From Streptomyces sannanensis (GTDB lineage Bacteria; Actinomycetota; Actinomycetes; Streptomycetales; Streptomycetaceae), in NCBI RefSeq assembly GCF_039536205.1, contig NZ_BAAAYL010000001.1, forward strand, positions 2,542,001-2,606,000: a stretch of 64,000 nucleotides of DNA, written 5' to 3'. Position numbers and translations under genes: made by a program. The stretch's first letter is position 1; the number at the start of each line of letters is the position of its first letter. This document shows, one piece after another, positions 1-8,652 of the stretch. The notes below the pieces were generated by a model that worked only from the letters and a program-made list of their open reading frames with translations, searched no databases and was not told the DNA's origin.

Positions 1-2478
1 TTCTCGGCGTCTCCCGAGGTCGCGCCGGCCCTCCACTCCAAGAACCCGACTGCTGTGCTCCAGCCGCAGGCCGAGCGGACCCGGAAGCTGACAGGCGTCG
101 ACTTCGTCGTCGTGACGAACACGAAGGGCATCCGCTACACCCACCCCTTGCCGAGCCTCATCGGCAGACCGGCCGTCGCCAACATCAAGCCCGCCCTCAG
201 CGGCAAGGTCTCCACGGAGACCGTTCGAGGGCCCTTCGGCACCGAGGTGCAGGGCGTGGTTCCCGTGACCGACGGCAAGGGGAAGGTCGTCGGTGTCGTC
301 GCTGTCGGAGTCACGGCCAAGCATGTGGAGGGCCTGGGCCGGCAGCTTCCGCTTCTCGTGGGGGGTGCGGCCGGTGCGCTGGTGCTGTCCGCGGGCGGCA
401 CGGCGCTGGCGAGTCGGCGGCTGCGGCGCCAGACCCACGGCCTGGACCCGGCGGAGATGACACGGATGTACGAGCACCACGACGCGGTGCTGCACGCGGT
501 CCGGGAGGGGGTGCTCATCGTCGGGGGCGACGGGCGGCTGCTGCTGGCCAACGACGAGGCGCGGCGGCTGCTGGATCTGCCGCCGGATGCCGAGCAGCGC
601 CAGGTCACGGACCTGGATCTGGAGCCGGGCACGGCACAGCTGCTGGCCTCCGGGCGGACCGCGATCGACGAGGTGCTCTTCGCCGGGGACCGGCTGCTGG
701 CCGTCAACCAGCGGCCCACCGCCCCCTACGGCGGGCAGCCCGGGAGCGTGGCGACGCTGCGGGACACCACCGAGCTTCGGGCGCTGACCGGGCGGGCGGA
801 GGTGGCACGGGAGCGGCTGGGACTGCTGTACGACGCCGGGGTGCGGATCGGAACCACGCTGGATGTGGCGCACACCGCCGAGGAACTGGCCGAGGTGGGG
901 GTTCCCCGGTTCGCCGACTTCGTCACTGTCGAGCTGCTGGAGGCGGTCCTGCGCGGCGAGGAACCGGCCGAGCACGACACCGCCATGCGGCGCACCGCCA
1001 TGAGCGGTGTCCACGCGGACACGCCGACGGCCCCGGTGGGCGAGCCGGTCGGGCTCGCCCACGGCACGCCGCAGGCCCGAGCCGTGGAAAGCTGCCGTGC
1101 GGTGCTCGAAGCCGACCCGAGTGACCCCGGCACGCGCTCACTGATCGCGGTGCCGTTGCGGGCGCGCGGGGTGGTGCTGGGGCTGGCAGTCTTCTCGCGT
1201 TCGAAGAGCGATCCCTTCGAGGAGGAGGACCTGTCCTTCGCCGGGGAGCTGGCCGCCCGGGCCGCGGTGTGCATCGACAACGCCCGCCGCTACACCCATG
1301 AGCACACCATGGCCGTCACCCTGCAGCGCAGCCTGCTGCCCCACGCCCTGCCCGAGCAGTCCGCGCTGGAGGTCGCCCACCGCTACCTGCCCGCCCGGGC
1401 CGGGGTGGGCGGCGACTGGTTCGACGTCATCCCGCTGCCCGGCACCCGCGTGGCGCTGGTGGTCGGCGACGTCGTCGGCCACGGCCTGCACGCCGCCGCC
1501 ACCATGGGCCGCCTGCGCACCGCCGTCCGCAACTTCTCGGCCCTCGATCTGCCTCCCGACGAACTCCTGAACCATCTGGACGAGCTGGTCACCCAGATCG
1601 ACACCGACGAGGCCGCCGGGAACCACGACGGCCCGGCGGTCACCGGCGCCACCTGCCTGTACGCCGTCTACGACCCGGTCACCGGGGTGTGCACCCTGGC
1701 CCGTTCGGGCCACCCGGGACCGGCCCTGGTCCGCCCGGACGGCACCGTGGACTACCCGGACGTGCCGGTCTCTCCGCCGCTGGGCCTGGGCGGCGGTCTG
1801 CCCTTCGAGACGGCCAGGCTGCAGGTGCCGGAGGGCTCGCGTCTGGTGCTTTTCACCGACGGGCTGATCAAGGGACGCGGCGACCTCGACACCGGCCTGG
1901 AGGCACTGCGCACCGCCCTGGCCGCCGCGGTGGACCGCGCCCCGGAGGAGACCTGCGCCTCGGTGCTGGACGCGCTGCTGCCGGACCGCCCCGGCGACGA
2001 CATCGCGCTGCTGGTGGCCCGGACCCACCGGCTGGGCGCCGCGCAGGTCGCCGAATGGGCCATCCCCTCCGATCCCGCGGCCGTCGCCCCCACCCGCGCC
2101 GAGTGCGTCCTCCGGCTGAGCGACTGGGGGCTGGAGGAGATCGCCTTCGCCACCGAGCTGATCCTCAGCGAGCTGATCACCAACGCCATCCGCTACGGCA
2201 CCCAGCCCATCACGGTCCGCCTGCTGTACGACCGCACGCTGACCTGCGAGGTGTCCGACGGCTCCAGCACCTCCCCCCATCTGCGCCGGGCGAAGACGAC
2301 CGACGAGGGCGGCCGCGGCCTGTTCCTCGTCGCCCAGTTCGCCCAGCGCTGGGGCACCCGCTACACCGGCTTCGGCAAGGTCATCTGGACCGAACAGACC
2401 CTCCATGACGGCGCCGTGGAGCCCGATGCGGATCTCGGCGGGCTCCTGCTCGCTCAGTGGGACGACATCGGGGGCTGA
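1..2478 (+). CDS. Cache-PAS-GAF-SpoIIE phosphatase with HATPase domain (5' partial)
   Basis: The frame is open from base 1, so the start lies outside the window; 825 residues are visible. Order seen: a periplasmic Cache-like sensor (residues 1-110, motif VVTNTKGIRYTHP, as in CitA/DcuS sensors), one membrane segment (about 115-138), a PAS-like segment (155-250), a GAF domain (285-430), a SpoIIE/PP2C phosphatase (about 440-655; GGDWFDVIPL, VGDVVGHG, GDDIALL) and a C-terminal GHKL kinase-like ATPase (670-800; ELITNAIRYG, DEGGRGL). In this family the phosphatase and ATPase domains act on anti-anti-sigma/anti-sigma partner switches, so this is probably a membrane sensor feeding a SigB-like network. 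Its 3' end overlaps the convergent next gene by 25 bp. The ligand cannot be told. Confidence 0.9.
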   Translation, partial: FSASPEVAPALHSKNPTAVLQPQAERTRKLTGVDFVVVTNTKGIRYTHPLPSLIGRPAVANIKPALSGKVSTETVRGPFGTEVQGVVPVTDGKGKVVGVVAVGVTAKHVEGLGRQLPLLVGGAAGALVLSAGGTALASRRLRRQTHGLDPAEMTRMYEHHDAVLHAVREGVLIVGGDGRLLLANDEARRLLDLPPDAEQRQVTDLDLEPGTAQLLASGRTAIDEVLFAGDRLLAVNQRPTAPYGGQPGSVATLRDTTELRALTGRAEVARERLGLLYDAGVRIGTTLDVAHTAEELAEVGVPRFADFVTVELLEAVLRGEEPAEHDTAMRRTAMSGVHADTPTAPVGEPVGLAHGTPQARAVESCRAVLEADPSDPGTRSLIAVPLRARGVVLGLAVFSRSKSDPFEEEDLSFAGELAARAAVCIDNARRYTHEHTMAVTLQRSLLPHALPEQSALEVAHRYLPARAGVGGDWFDVIPLPGTRVALVVGDVVGHGLHAAATMGRLRTAVRNFSALDLPPDELLNHLDELVTQIDTDEAAGNHDGPAVTGATCLYAVYDPVTGVCTLARSGHPGPALVRPDGTVDYPDVPVSPPLGLGGGLPFETARLQVPEGSRLVLFTDGLIKGRGDLDTGLEALRTALAAAVDRAPEETCASVLDALLPDRPGDDIALLVARTHRLGAAQVAEWAIPSDPAAVAPTRAECVLRLSDWGLEEIAFATELILSELITNAIRYGTQPITVRLLYDRTLTCEVSDGSSTSPHLRRAKTTDEGGRGLFLVAQFAQRWGTRYTGFGKVIWTEQTLHDGAVEPDADLGGLLLAQWDDIGG

Positions 2479-3263
2479 CCCGCCTTGAGGAGACCCGCCG
2501 TGTCCAGCAGGTAGGCGACCATCGGGTCGTAGAAGCGCGGGTCGGTGACATGGTCGTCGAGCGGCACCGTCACCTGGATGGTGCCCTCGGCCTCGCCGAT
2601 GAAGAGCGCCGGGTCGTTGCAGTCGGCGTAGCCGACCGCATCGAGGCCGCGCTGCCCCGCACAGCCCGCCCAGCCGTGGTCGGCGACCACCAGATCGGGC
2701 TGCGGACGGCCCTCGCGCTCCAGGCCGTCGAGGATCGCGTCCATCGGCGCGGGCGAGTGCGTGTGCCACAGCGTGGCCCCGCGCTCCAGCACGGCGACAT
2801 CCGCGAACTGGAAGACCATGGCCTCGTCGGCGGTGAGCCCGGACGGAATGCGCATGATCTCGCAGCCGGCGGTGCGCAGCGCGTCCGCGGTCTGCCGGTG
2901 CACGTCGAGCAGCCCGCCCGGATGGCCGGTGGCGAAGAGCACGCGCTGCTTGCCCATGGCGGCCTTGCGCAGCCGGGCCGCCAGCCGTTCCAGCGCGTCG
3001 ACGGTGAGCTCCGGGTCGATGGTGTCCTGCCCCTGGCGGTGCTCGGGGTCGTCGTTGACGCCGCACCGCTCGGCCATCACGGCGAGCACGTCCTGTTCGT
3101 CGGTCCAGCGGTCGCCGAGCTCCAGACCCAGCCAGTAGTGACGCTCGCCGTTCGCGAGCTTGCGGTAGTGGGAGAGGTTGTTGTCGCGAGGGGTGGCGAC
3201 ATCACCGGCGATACGAGTGCGGACGAGGTGATCGACAAGGGCGGCACGGCTGGGTATCGGCAT
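2454..3263 (-). CDS. conserved phosphatase-like protein
   Basis: A 269-residue soluble protein starting MPIPSRAALVDHL. I recognise it only as a conserved actinobacterial protein usually labelled phosphatase. Visible features are a central stretch VLFATGHPGGLLDVH (about residue 108), acidic and histidine motifs such as LWHTHS and VVADHGWAGC, and no signal peptide or membrane segment. The start chosen is ATG 3263; ATG 3272 in the same frame (MGAMPIPS) is also possible. It lies downstream of the TetR gene in the same direction, about 70 bp after its stop, and overlaps the 3' end of the SpoIIE gene. Substrate and pathway are unknown. Confidence 0.75.
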   Translation of the reverse strand: MPIPSRAALVDHLVRTRIAGDVATPRDNNLSHYRKLANGERHYWLGLELGDRWTDEQDVLAVMAERCGVNDDPEHRQGQDTIDPELTVDALERLAARLRKAAMGKQRVLFATGHPGGLLDVHRQTADALRTAGCEIMRIPSGLTADEAMVFQFADVAVLERGATLWHTHSPAPMDAILDGLEREGRPQPDLVVADHGWAGCAGQRGLDAVGYADCNDPALFIGEAEGTIQVTVPLDDHVTDPRFYDPMVAYLLDTAGLLKAGQPPMSSH

Positions 3264-3332
3264 GGCCCCCATTCTGCCGTCCGTCACCCGTTGGGTACGA
3301 ACCGTTTCGCACTGTGGGCCCCGCATACGGGG

Positions 3333-3938
3333 TCACGCCGTCGAGCCGTCCGCCAGCGCCGCGAAGGCGCCGTGGGCCAGCCGGCGCAGCAGCTCCTCGG
3401 TGGCGGCGCGTCCGGGCAGGCCGCTGCCGTAGGAGCCGAGGTGCGGCGTGGAGTTCAGCAGCCCGAAGACCGCGTGCACGGCGGCTCTGGCCTGCGCCTC
3501 CGGCACCTCGGGGTGGATGGCGACGACGGTCTCGACCCACAGTTCGACGTACTGCCGCTGGAGCTGCCGCACCAGCTTGCGGTCGCTGTCGCGCAACCGG
3601 TCGAGCTCCCGGTCGTGCAGAGTGATCAGCGAACGGTCGTCGAGCGCGAAGTCGATGTGCCCGTCGATGAGGGAGGACAGCACCGCCTCCGGCTCACCCG
3701 CGGCCTCGGCGACCCGCTGCTTTCCGCCGGTGAGCAGCCTGCCGCTGATCCCGACGAGCAGTTCGGCGAGCATCGCGTCCTTGCCCGCGAAGTGGCGGTA
3801 GAGGCCGGGTCCGCTGATGCCTACGGCCGCCCCTATCTCGTCCACACCGACACCGTGGAAGCCGCGCTCGGCAAAGAGGCGGGCGGCCTCCTTGAGGATC
3901 TGCTCGCGACGGGTCGGGGCGTCGGTCCTGGTGCTCAT
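3333..3938 (-). CDS. TetR-family regulator of the adjacent acyl-CoA catabolic operon
   Basis: 201 residues. The N-terminal helix-turn-helix reads RREQILKEAARLFAERGF, then VDEIGAAVGISGPGLYRHF (about residues 10-55), typical of TetR. The C-terminal ligand domain resembles those of actinobacterial regulators of acyl-CoA metabolism. The gene is divergent from the carboxylase operon, and the 109-bp gap holds two related inverted repeats (3961-3976 and 3990-4005). The simplest reading is a repressor of itself and of the catabolic operon, relieved by an acyl-CoA intermediate. The ligand is inference. Confidence 0.88.
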   Translation of the reverse strand: MSTRTDAPTRREQILKEAARLFAERGFHGVGVDEIGAAVGISGPGLYRHFAGKDAMLAELLVGISGRLLTGGKQRVAEAAGEPEAVLSSLIDGHIDFALDDRSLITLHDRELDRLRDSDRKLVRQLQRQYVELWVETVVAIHPEVPEAQARAAVHAVFGLLNSTPHLGSYGSGLPGRAATEELLRRLAHGAFAALADGSTA

Positions 3939-3960
3939 GGCAACGATTCTAGACAGGGCG

Positions 3961-3976
3961 GTTAGCGATCGTTAAC
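3961..3976. promoter_or_regulatory. candidate TetR operator 1
   Basis: GTTAGCGATCGTTAAC is a 16-bp inverted repeat with one mismatched pair. It lies 22 bp upstream of the TetR start and shares GTTA(A/G)CG and (A/G)TTAAC half-sites with the second site 29 bp away. TetR-family operators often look like this. Confidence 0.6.
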
Positions 3977-3989
3977 CTGAAGGAGATGC

Positions 3990-4005
3990 GTTAACGCTCA
4001 TTAAC
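3990..4005. promoter_or_regulatory. candidate TetR operator 2
   Basis: GTTAACGCTCATTAAC is an imperfect 16-bp inverted repeat of the same type as operator 1, centred 29 bp further towards the carboxylase start at 4048. Two copies on about the same helix face suggest two dimers covering the divergent promoters. Confidence 0.6.
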
Positions 4006-4047
4006 TTCAGTCGTACGGGCAAAGTACGGGCAAGGGGGCTCGACACG

Positions 4048-5664
4048 ATGCAGCAGGCACCCGTGCTGGCGAGCGCGGCAGATCCCGCCTCCGCGGCATG
4101 GCGGACCAACGAGGCGGCGCACCATGAGCTCGCCGAGGAGCTGCGCTCCCGCCTCACCGCCGCCCGGCTCGGCGGCGGCGAACGGGCCCGCGAGAAGCAC
4201 ACCGCGCGCGGCAAACTGCTGCCGCGCGACCGGGTGGACACGCTCCTGGACCCCGGTTCGCCGTTCCTGGAGCTGGCTCCGCTCGCGGCCGAGGGGATGT
4301 ACGGCGGCGCCGCACCGGCCGCCGGCGTCATCGCCGGAATCGGCAGGGTCAGCGGCCGCGAGGTCGTCGTGGTCGCCAATGACGCCACCGTCAAGGGCGG
4401 CACCTACTACCCCATGACGGTCAAGAAGCATCTCCGCGCCCAGGAAGTGGCGCTGGAGAACCGTCTTCCGTGCGTCTATCTCGTCGACTCCGGCGGCGCC
4501 TTCCTGCCCATGCAGGACGAGGTCTTCCCGGACCGCGAGCACTTCGGGCGGATCTTCTACAACCAGGCCCGGATGTCCGGCGCCGGCATCCCGCAGATCG
4601 CGGCGGTCCTCGGCTCCTGCACGGCGGGCGGCGCCTATGTCCCGGCCATGAGCGACGAGGCCGTGATCGTGCGCAATCAGGGCACGATCTTCCTGGGCGG
4701 CCCGCCGCTGGTGAAGGCCGCGACCGGCGAGGTCGTGACGGCCGAGGAGCTGGGCGGAGGCGAGGTCCACTCCCGTACGTCCGGTGTCACCGACCACCTC
4801 GCGGAGGACGACGCGCACGCCCTGCGGATCGTGCGGAACATCGTCGCGACGCTGCCGCAGCGCGGCCCGCTGCCCTGGGCGGTGGAACCGGCCGAGGAGC
4901 CCAAGGTCGACCCCGCCGGGCTCTACGGCGCGGTTCCGGTCGACTCCCGCACTCCCTACGACGTGCGTGAGGTCATCTCCCGGATCGTCGACGGCTCCCG
5001 TTTCGCCGAGTTCAAGGCGGAGTTCGGGACGACCCTGGTCACCGGCTTCGCCCGGATCCACGGCCACCCGGTCGGCATCGTCGCCAACAACGGCATCCTC
5101 TTCTCCGAGTCCGCCCAGAAGGGCGCGCACTTCATCGAGCTGTGCGACCAGCGCGGCATCCCGCTGCTGTTCCTGCAGAACATCTCCGGCTTCATGGTCG
5201 GCCGTGACTACGAAGCGGGCGGCATCGCCAAGCACGGCGCCAAGATGGTGACGGCCGTGGCCTGCACCCGGGTGCCCAAGCTGACCGTGGTCATCGGCGG
5301 TTCGTACGGCGCGGGCAACTACTCCATGTGCGGACGCGCCTATTCACCGCGCTTCCTGTGGATGTGGCCCAACGCCAAGATCTCCGTGATGGGCGGCGAG
5401 CAGGCCGCTTCCGTACTGGCCACGGTGAAGCGCGATCAGCTGGAGGCGCGCGGCGAGGAATGGCCGGCGGCGGAGGAGGATGCCTTCAAGGCACCGATCC
5501 GCGCACAGTACGAACAGCAGGGGAATGCTTACTACGCCACCGCCCGGCTGTGGGACGACGGCGTGATCGATCCCATGGAGACCCGGCAGGTGCTGGGCCT
5601 CGCGCTCACGGCCTGCGCCAACGCCCCGCTGACCGACCCCGCCTTCGGCGTCTTCCGGATGTGA
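4048..5664 (+). CDS. acyl-CoA carboxylase carboxyltransferase (beta) subunit, methylcrotonyl-CoA type
   Basis: 538 residues, full length for the biotin-dependent carboxyltransferase family. Crotonase-fold glycine motifs are visible: [26 protein letters not shown] and the C-terminal half [16 protein letters not shown] and [16 protein letters not shown]. It begins the operon after the two TetR-type operators, with AAGGGGG about 10 bases before ATG 4048. Neighbours (biotin carboxylase, HMG-CoA lyase, acyl-CoA dehydrogenase) match the leucine/isovalerate cluster (Liu/Acu type), so 3-methylcrotonyl-CoA is the likely substrate. Propionyl- or acetyl-CoA use cannot be excluded from sequence alone. 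Confidence 0.9.
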   Translation: MQQAPVLASAADPASAAWRTNEAAHHELAEELRSRLTAARLGGGERAREKHTARGKLLPRDRVDTLLDPGSPFLELAPLAAEGMYGGAAPAAGVIAGIGRVSGREVVVVANDATVKGGTYYPMTVKKHLRAQEVALENRLPCVYLVDSGGAFLPMQDEVFPDREHFGRIFYNQARMSGAGIPQIAAVLGSCTAGGAYVPAMSDEAVIVRNQGTIFLGGPPLVKAATGEVVTAEELGGGEVHSRTSGVTDHLAEDDAHALRIVRNIVATLPQRGPLPWAVEPAEEPKVDPAGLYGAVPVDSRTPYDVREVISRIVDGSRFAEFKAEFGTTLVTGFARIHGHPVGIVANNGILFSESAQKGAHFIELCDQRGIPLLFLQNISGFMVGRDYEAGGIAKHGAKMVTAVACTRVPKLTVVIGGSYGAGNYSMCGRAYSPRFLWMWPNAKISVMGGEQAASVLATVKRDQLEARGEEWPAAEEDAFKAPIRAQYEQQGNAYYATARLWDDGVIDPMETRQVLGLALTACANAPLTDPAFGVFRM

Positions 5665-5672
5665 GACGGACC

Positions 5673-7715
5673 ATGACGATGTTCTCCACTGTCCTTGTCG
5701 CCAACCGAGGCGAAATCGCGGTCCGTGTCATCCGTACGCTCCGGGAGCTGGGCGTGCGCTCCGTCGCCGTCTTCAGCGACGCGGACGCCGACGCCCCACA
5801 TGTTCGGGCCGCCGACACGGCCGTCCGGATCGGCCCCGCCCCGGCGGCCGAGAGCTACCTCTCCATCGAGCGGCTGCTGGACGCGGCCCGTCGCACCGGC
5901 GCGCAGGCCGTCCACCCCGGCTATGGCTTCCTCGCCGAGAACGCCGCGTTCGCGCAGGCCTGCGCGGAGGCGGGCCTGGTCTTCATCGGCCCCTCCGCCG
6001 AGTCCATCTCCCTCATGGGCGACAAGATCCGCGCCAAGGAGACGGTGAAGGCGGCCGGTGTCCCGGTCGTCCCCGGCTCCTCCGGCAGCGGCCTGACCGA
6101 CGGGGAACTCGCCGCGGCCGCACGGGAGATCGGCATGCCGGTGCTGCTGAAGCCCTCCGCGGGCGGCGGCGGCAAGGGCATGCGCCTGGTCCGCGACGAG
6201 TCCCTGCTCACCGACGAGATCGCCGCGGCCCGGCGCGAGGCACGGGCCTCCTTCGGCGACGACACGCTGCTGGTGGAGCGCTGGATCGACCGCCCCCGCC
6301 ATATCGAGATCCAGGTCCTGGCGGACGGCCACGGCAATGTCGTCCACCTCGGCGAACGCGAATGCTCGCTCCAGCGTCGCCACCAGAAGATCGTCGAGGA
6401 GGCCCCGTCGGTCCTCCTCGACGAGGCGACGCGCGCCTCCATGGGCGAGGCAGCGGTCCAGGCGGCCCGCTCCTGCGGCTACCGGGGCGCGGGCACGGTC
6501 GAGTTCATCGTCCCGGGCGGCGACCCGTCGTCGTACTACTTCATGGAGATGAACACCCGGCTCCAGGTGGAGCACCCGGTGACGGAGCTGGCTGTATTGA
6601 TCGCGGGGGACGGCCTGGACCTGGTGGAGTGGCAGCTGAAGGTGGCCGCGGGCGAGCAGCTGGCGTTCGCCCAGGACGACATCTCCCTCACCGGTCATGC
6701 GATCGAGGCCCGCATCTGCGCCGAGGACCCCTCGCGCGGATTTCTGCCGTCCGGCGGCACGATCCTCTCCCTGCGCGAGCCGCGGGGAGACGGCGTCCGC
6801 ACGGACTCCGGTCTCGCCGAGAACACCGAGGTCGGCAGCCTGTACGACCCGATGCTGTCGAAGGTCATCGTCCACGGCCCCGACCGCCCCACCGCCCTGC
6901 GCAAGCTGCGCGCGGCCCTGGCGGACACGGTCACCCTGGGCGTCCAGACCAACGCCGGCTTCGTCCGTCGCCTCCTGGCCCACCCGGACGTCGTCTCCGG
7001 CGACCTGGACACCGGCCTGGTGGAGCGCGCGGTGGACGGCCTGGTGGACCGCGAGGTCCCGGCGGAGGTCTACGCGGCGGCGGCGCTGCTGCGCCAGGCG
7101 GCGCTGGAGCCCGGGTCCGCGTCGGGCTGGGCGGACCCCTTCTCGACGCCGAGCGGCTGGCGCCTCGGCGGCGAGGCGGCCTGGACCGTGCACCACTTCC
7201 GCGTCCCGGGCAACGACCCGGTCGAGGTCCGGGTGCGCGGCAACGAACTTCTGGTGGGCGGCACACAGGTCAAGCCGGTGCGACGACTGAGGACGGAAAC
7301 CCCGGCCGGCCATACGGAGAACGGCAACACCGTCACGGTCGAGCTCGAGGGCGTCACGCACACCTTCCACCACACACCCGCCCCGGAAGGCATGTGGCTC
7401 GGCCGGGACGGGGACGCCTGGCACGTCCAGGTGTACGACCCCGTCGAGGAAGCCCTCCGCGGTGCCGGACGGCACGGCGGGGCCGACACGCTCGCCGCGC
7501 CCATGCCCGGCACCGTCACCGTCGTCAAGGTGGCCGTCGGGGACGAAGTCGTCGCCGGCCAGAGCCTGCTCGTCGTGGAGGCGATGAAGATGGAGCACGT
7601 CATCTCCGCACCGCACGCCGGCACCGTCGCCGAGCTCGACGTCACCCCCGGCACCACGGTCGCCATGGACCAGGTACTGGCCGTCGTGACCCCGCACGAG
7701 GAGGACGAGGGATGA
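5673..7715 (+). CDS. acyl-CoA carboxylase alpha subunit (biotin carboxylase + BCCP), methylcrotonyl-CoA type
   Basis: 680 residues starting MTMFSTVLVANRGEIAVRVIR, eight bases after the beta-subunit stop; ATG 5679 is an alternative. The biotin carboxylase domain spans about residues 5-450, with ATP-grasp glycine loop KPSAGGGGKGMRLV, RHIEIQVLADGHG, and MNTRLQVEHPVTE. The C-terminal biotinyl domain has the biotin-attachment motif EAMKMEH near residue 635. The stop overlaps the next start (ATGA at 7712), so the genes are translationally coupled. It would carboxylate its own biotin and hand CO2 to the beta subunit. Confidence 0.92.
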   Translation: MTMFSTVLVANRGEIAVRVIRTLRELGVRSVAVFSDADADAPHVRAADTAVRIGPAPAAESYLSIERLLDAARRTGAQAVHPGYGFLAENAAFAQACAEAGLVFIGPSAESISLMGDKIRAKETVKAAGVPVVPGSSGSGLTDGELAAAAREIGMPVLLKPSAGGGGKGMRLVRDESLLTDEIAAARREARASFGDDTLLVERWIDRPRHIEIQVLADGHGNVVHLGERECSLQRRHQKIVEEAPSVLLDEATRASMGEAAVQAARSCGYRGAGTVEFIVPGGDPSSYYFMEMNTRLQVEHPVTELAVLIAGDGLDLVEWQLKVAAGEQLAFAQDDISLTGHAIEARICAEDPSRGFLPSGGTILSLREPRGDGVRTDSGLAENTEVGSLYDPMLSKVIVHGPDRPTALRKLRAALADTVTLGVQTNAGFVRRLLAHPDVVSGDLDTGLVERAVDGLVDREVPAEVYAAAALLRQAALEPGSASGWADPFSTPSGWRLGGEAAWTVHHFRVPGNDPVEVRVRGNELLVGGTQVKPVRRLRTETPAGHTENGNTVTVELEGVTHTFHHTPAPEGMWLGRDGDAWHVQVYDPVEEALRGAGRHGGADTLAAPMPGTVTVVKVAVGDEVVAGQSLLVVEAMKMEHVISAPHAGTVAELDVTPGTTVAMDQVLAVVTPHEEDEG

Positions 7716-8647
7716 TCGAGGGACTGCCCATGTCGGTGCCCGCGCCGGGGCTGCCGGCCCGGGTGCGGATCTACGAGGTCGGCGCCCGCGACGGGCTGCA
7801 GAACGAGAAGACGGTCGTCCCGACCGAGGTGAAGGCCGAGTTCATCCGCCGCCTCGCCGACGCGGGGCTGAGCACCGTGGAGGCGACCAGCTTCGTCCAC
7901 CCCAAGTGGGTGCCCCAGCTGGCCGATGCCGAGCAGCTGTTCCCGATGCTCGACGGAGTCGGCGCCCGGCTCCCCGTCCTCGTGCCGAACGAGCGTGGCC
8001 TGGACCGTGCTCTCGCCCTGGGAGCGAAGGAAGTGGCGGTCTTCGCGAGCGCCACGGAGTCCTTCGCCAAGGCCAACCTCAACCGCACCGTCGACGAGGC
8101 CCTGGCCATGTTCGAGCCGGTGGTCACCAGGGCCCGGGCCGAGGGGCTGCATGTCCGCGGGTATCTGTCGATGTGCTTCGGCGACCCCTGGGAGGGCCCG
8201 GTCCCGGTCCACCAGGTGGTACGGGTCACCAAGGCCCTCGCCGACATGGGCTGCGCCGAGCTGAGCCTGGGCGACACGATCGGCGTGGCGACCCCCGGGC
8301 ATGTACAGGAGCTGCTCTCCACCCTCAATGAAGCGGGCGTGCACACGAACACCATCGGTGTGCACTTCCACGACACCTATGGGCAGGCCCTCGCCAACAC
8401 CCTCGCCGCGCTCCAGCACGGCGTGACCACCGTGGACTCCTCGGCCGGCGGCCTCGGCGGCTGCCCGTACGCGAAGAGCGCCACCGGAAACCTCGCCACC
8501 GAAGACCTCGTGTGGATGCTCCACGGCCTCGGCATCGAAACCGGGGTCGACCTCGGCAGACTCACCGCCACCAGCGTGTGGATGGCCGAACAGCTGGGCC
8601 GCCCCAGCCCCTCCCGTACCGTCCGTGCCCTCTCCCACAAGGAGTGA
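7712..8647 (+). CDS. hydroxymethylglutaryl-CoA lyase
   Basis: 311 residues of the DRE-TIM (HMGL-like) family. Seen: EVGARDGLQNEK near the N terminus (metal/substrate loop), HFHDTYGQALANT, and the active-site loop GGLGGCPYAKSATGN carrying the HMG-CoA lyase cysteine. The enzyme cleaves HMG-CoA into acetyl-CoA and acetoacetate, the last step of leucine breakdown. ATG 7712 overlaps the previous stop; ATG 7730 is an in-frame alternative (MSVPAPG). Its presence is the main argument for assigning the operon to leucine/isovalerate degradation rather than to malonyl-CoA supply. Confidence 0.92.
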   Translation: MIEGLPMSVPAPGLPARVRIYEVGARDGLQNEKTVVPTEVKAEFIRRLADAGLSTVEATSFVHPKWVPQLADAEQLFPMLDGVGARLPVLVPNERGLDRALALGAKEVAVFASATESFAKANLNRTVDEALAMFEPVVTRARAEGLHVRGYLSMCFGDPWEGPVPVHQVVRVTKALADMGCAELSLGDTIGVATPGHVQELLSTLNEAGVHTNTIGVHFHDTYGQALANTLAALQHGVTTVDSSAGGLGGCPYAKSATGNLATEDLVWMLHGLGIETGVDLGRLTATSVWMAEQLGRPSPSRTVRALSHKE

Positions 8648-8652
8648 CCCCC

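Noticed and set aside
1138..3066. 642-codon minus-strand open frame
   Set aside because: It is antisense to the SpoIIE gene, rich in Arg/Gly/Ala with no family motif. It is a by-product of high GC at third positions.
5328..5672. Extended N terminus of the biotin carboxylase
   Set aside because: The in-frame extension lies inside the beta-subunit gene and has no homology; MTMFSTVLVANRGE at 5673 is the normal start.
5532..7697. 721-codon minus-strand open frame
   Set aside because: Antisense to the biotin carboxylase gene, whose motifs are unmistakable.
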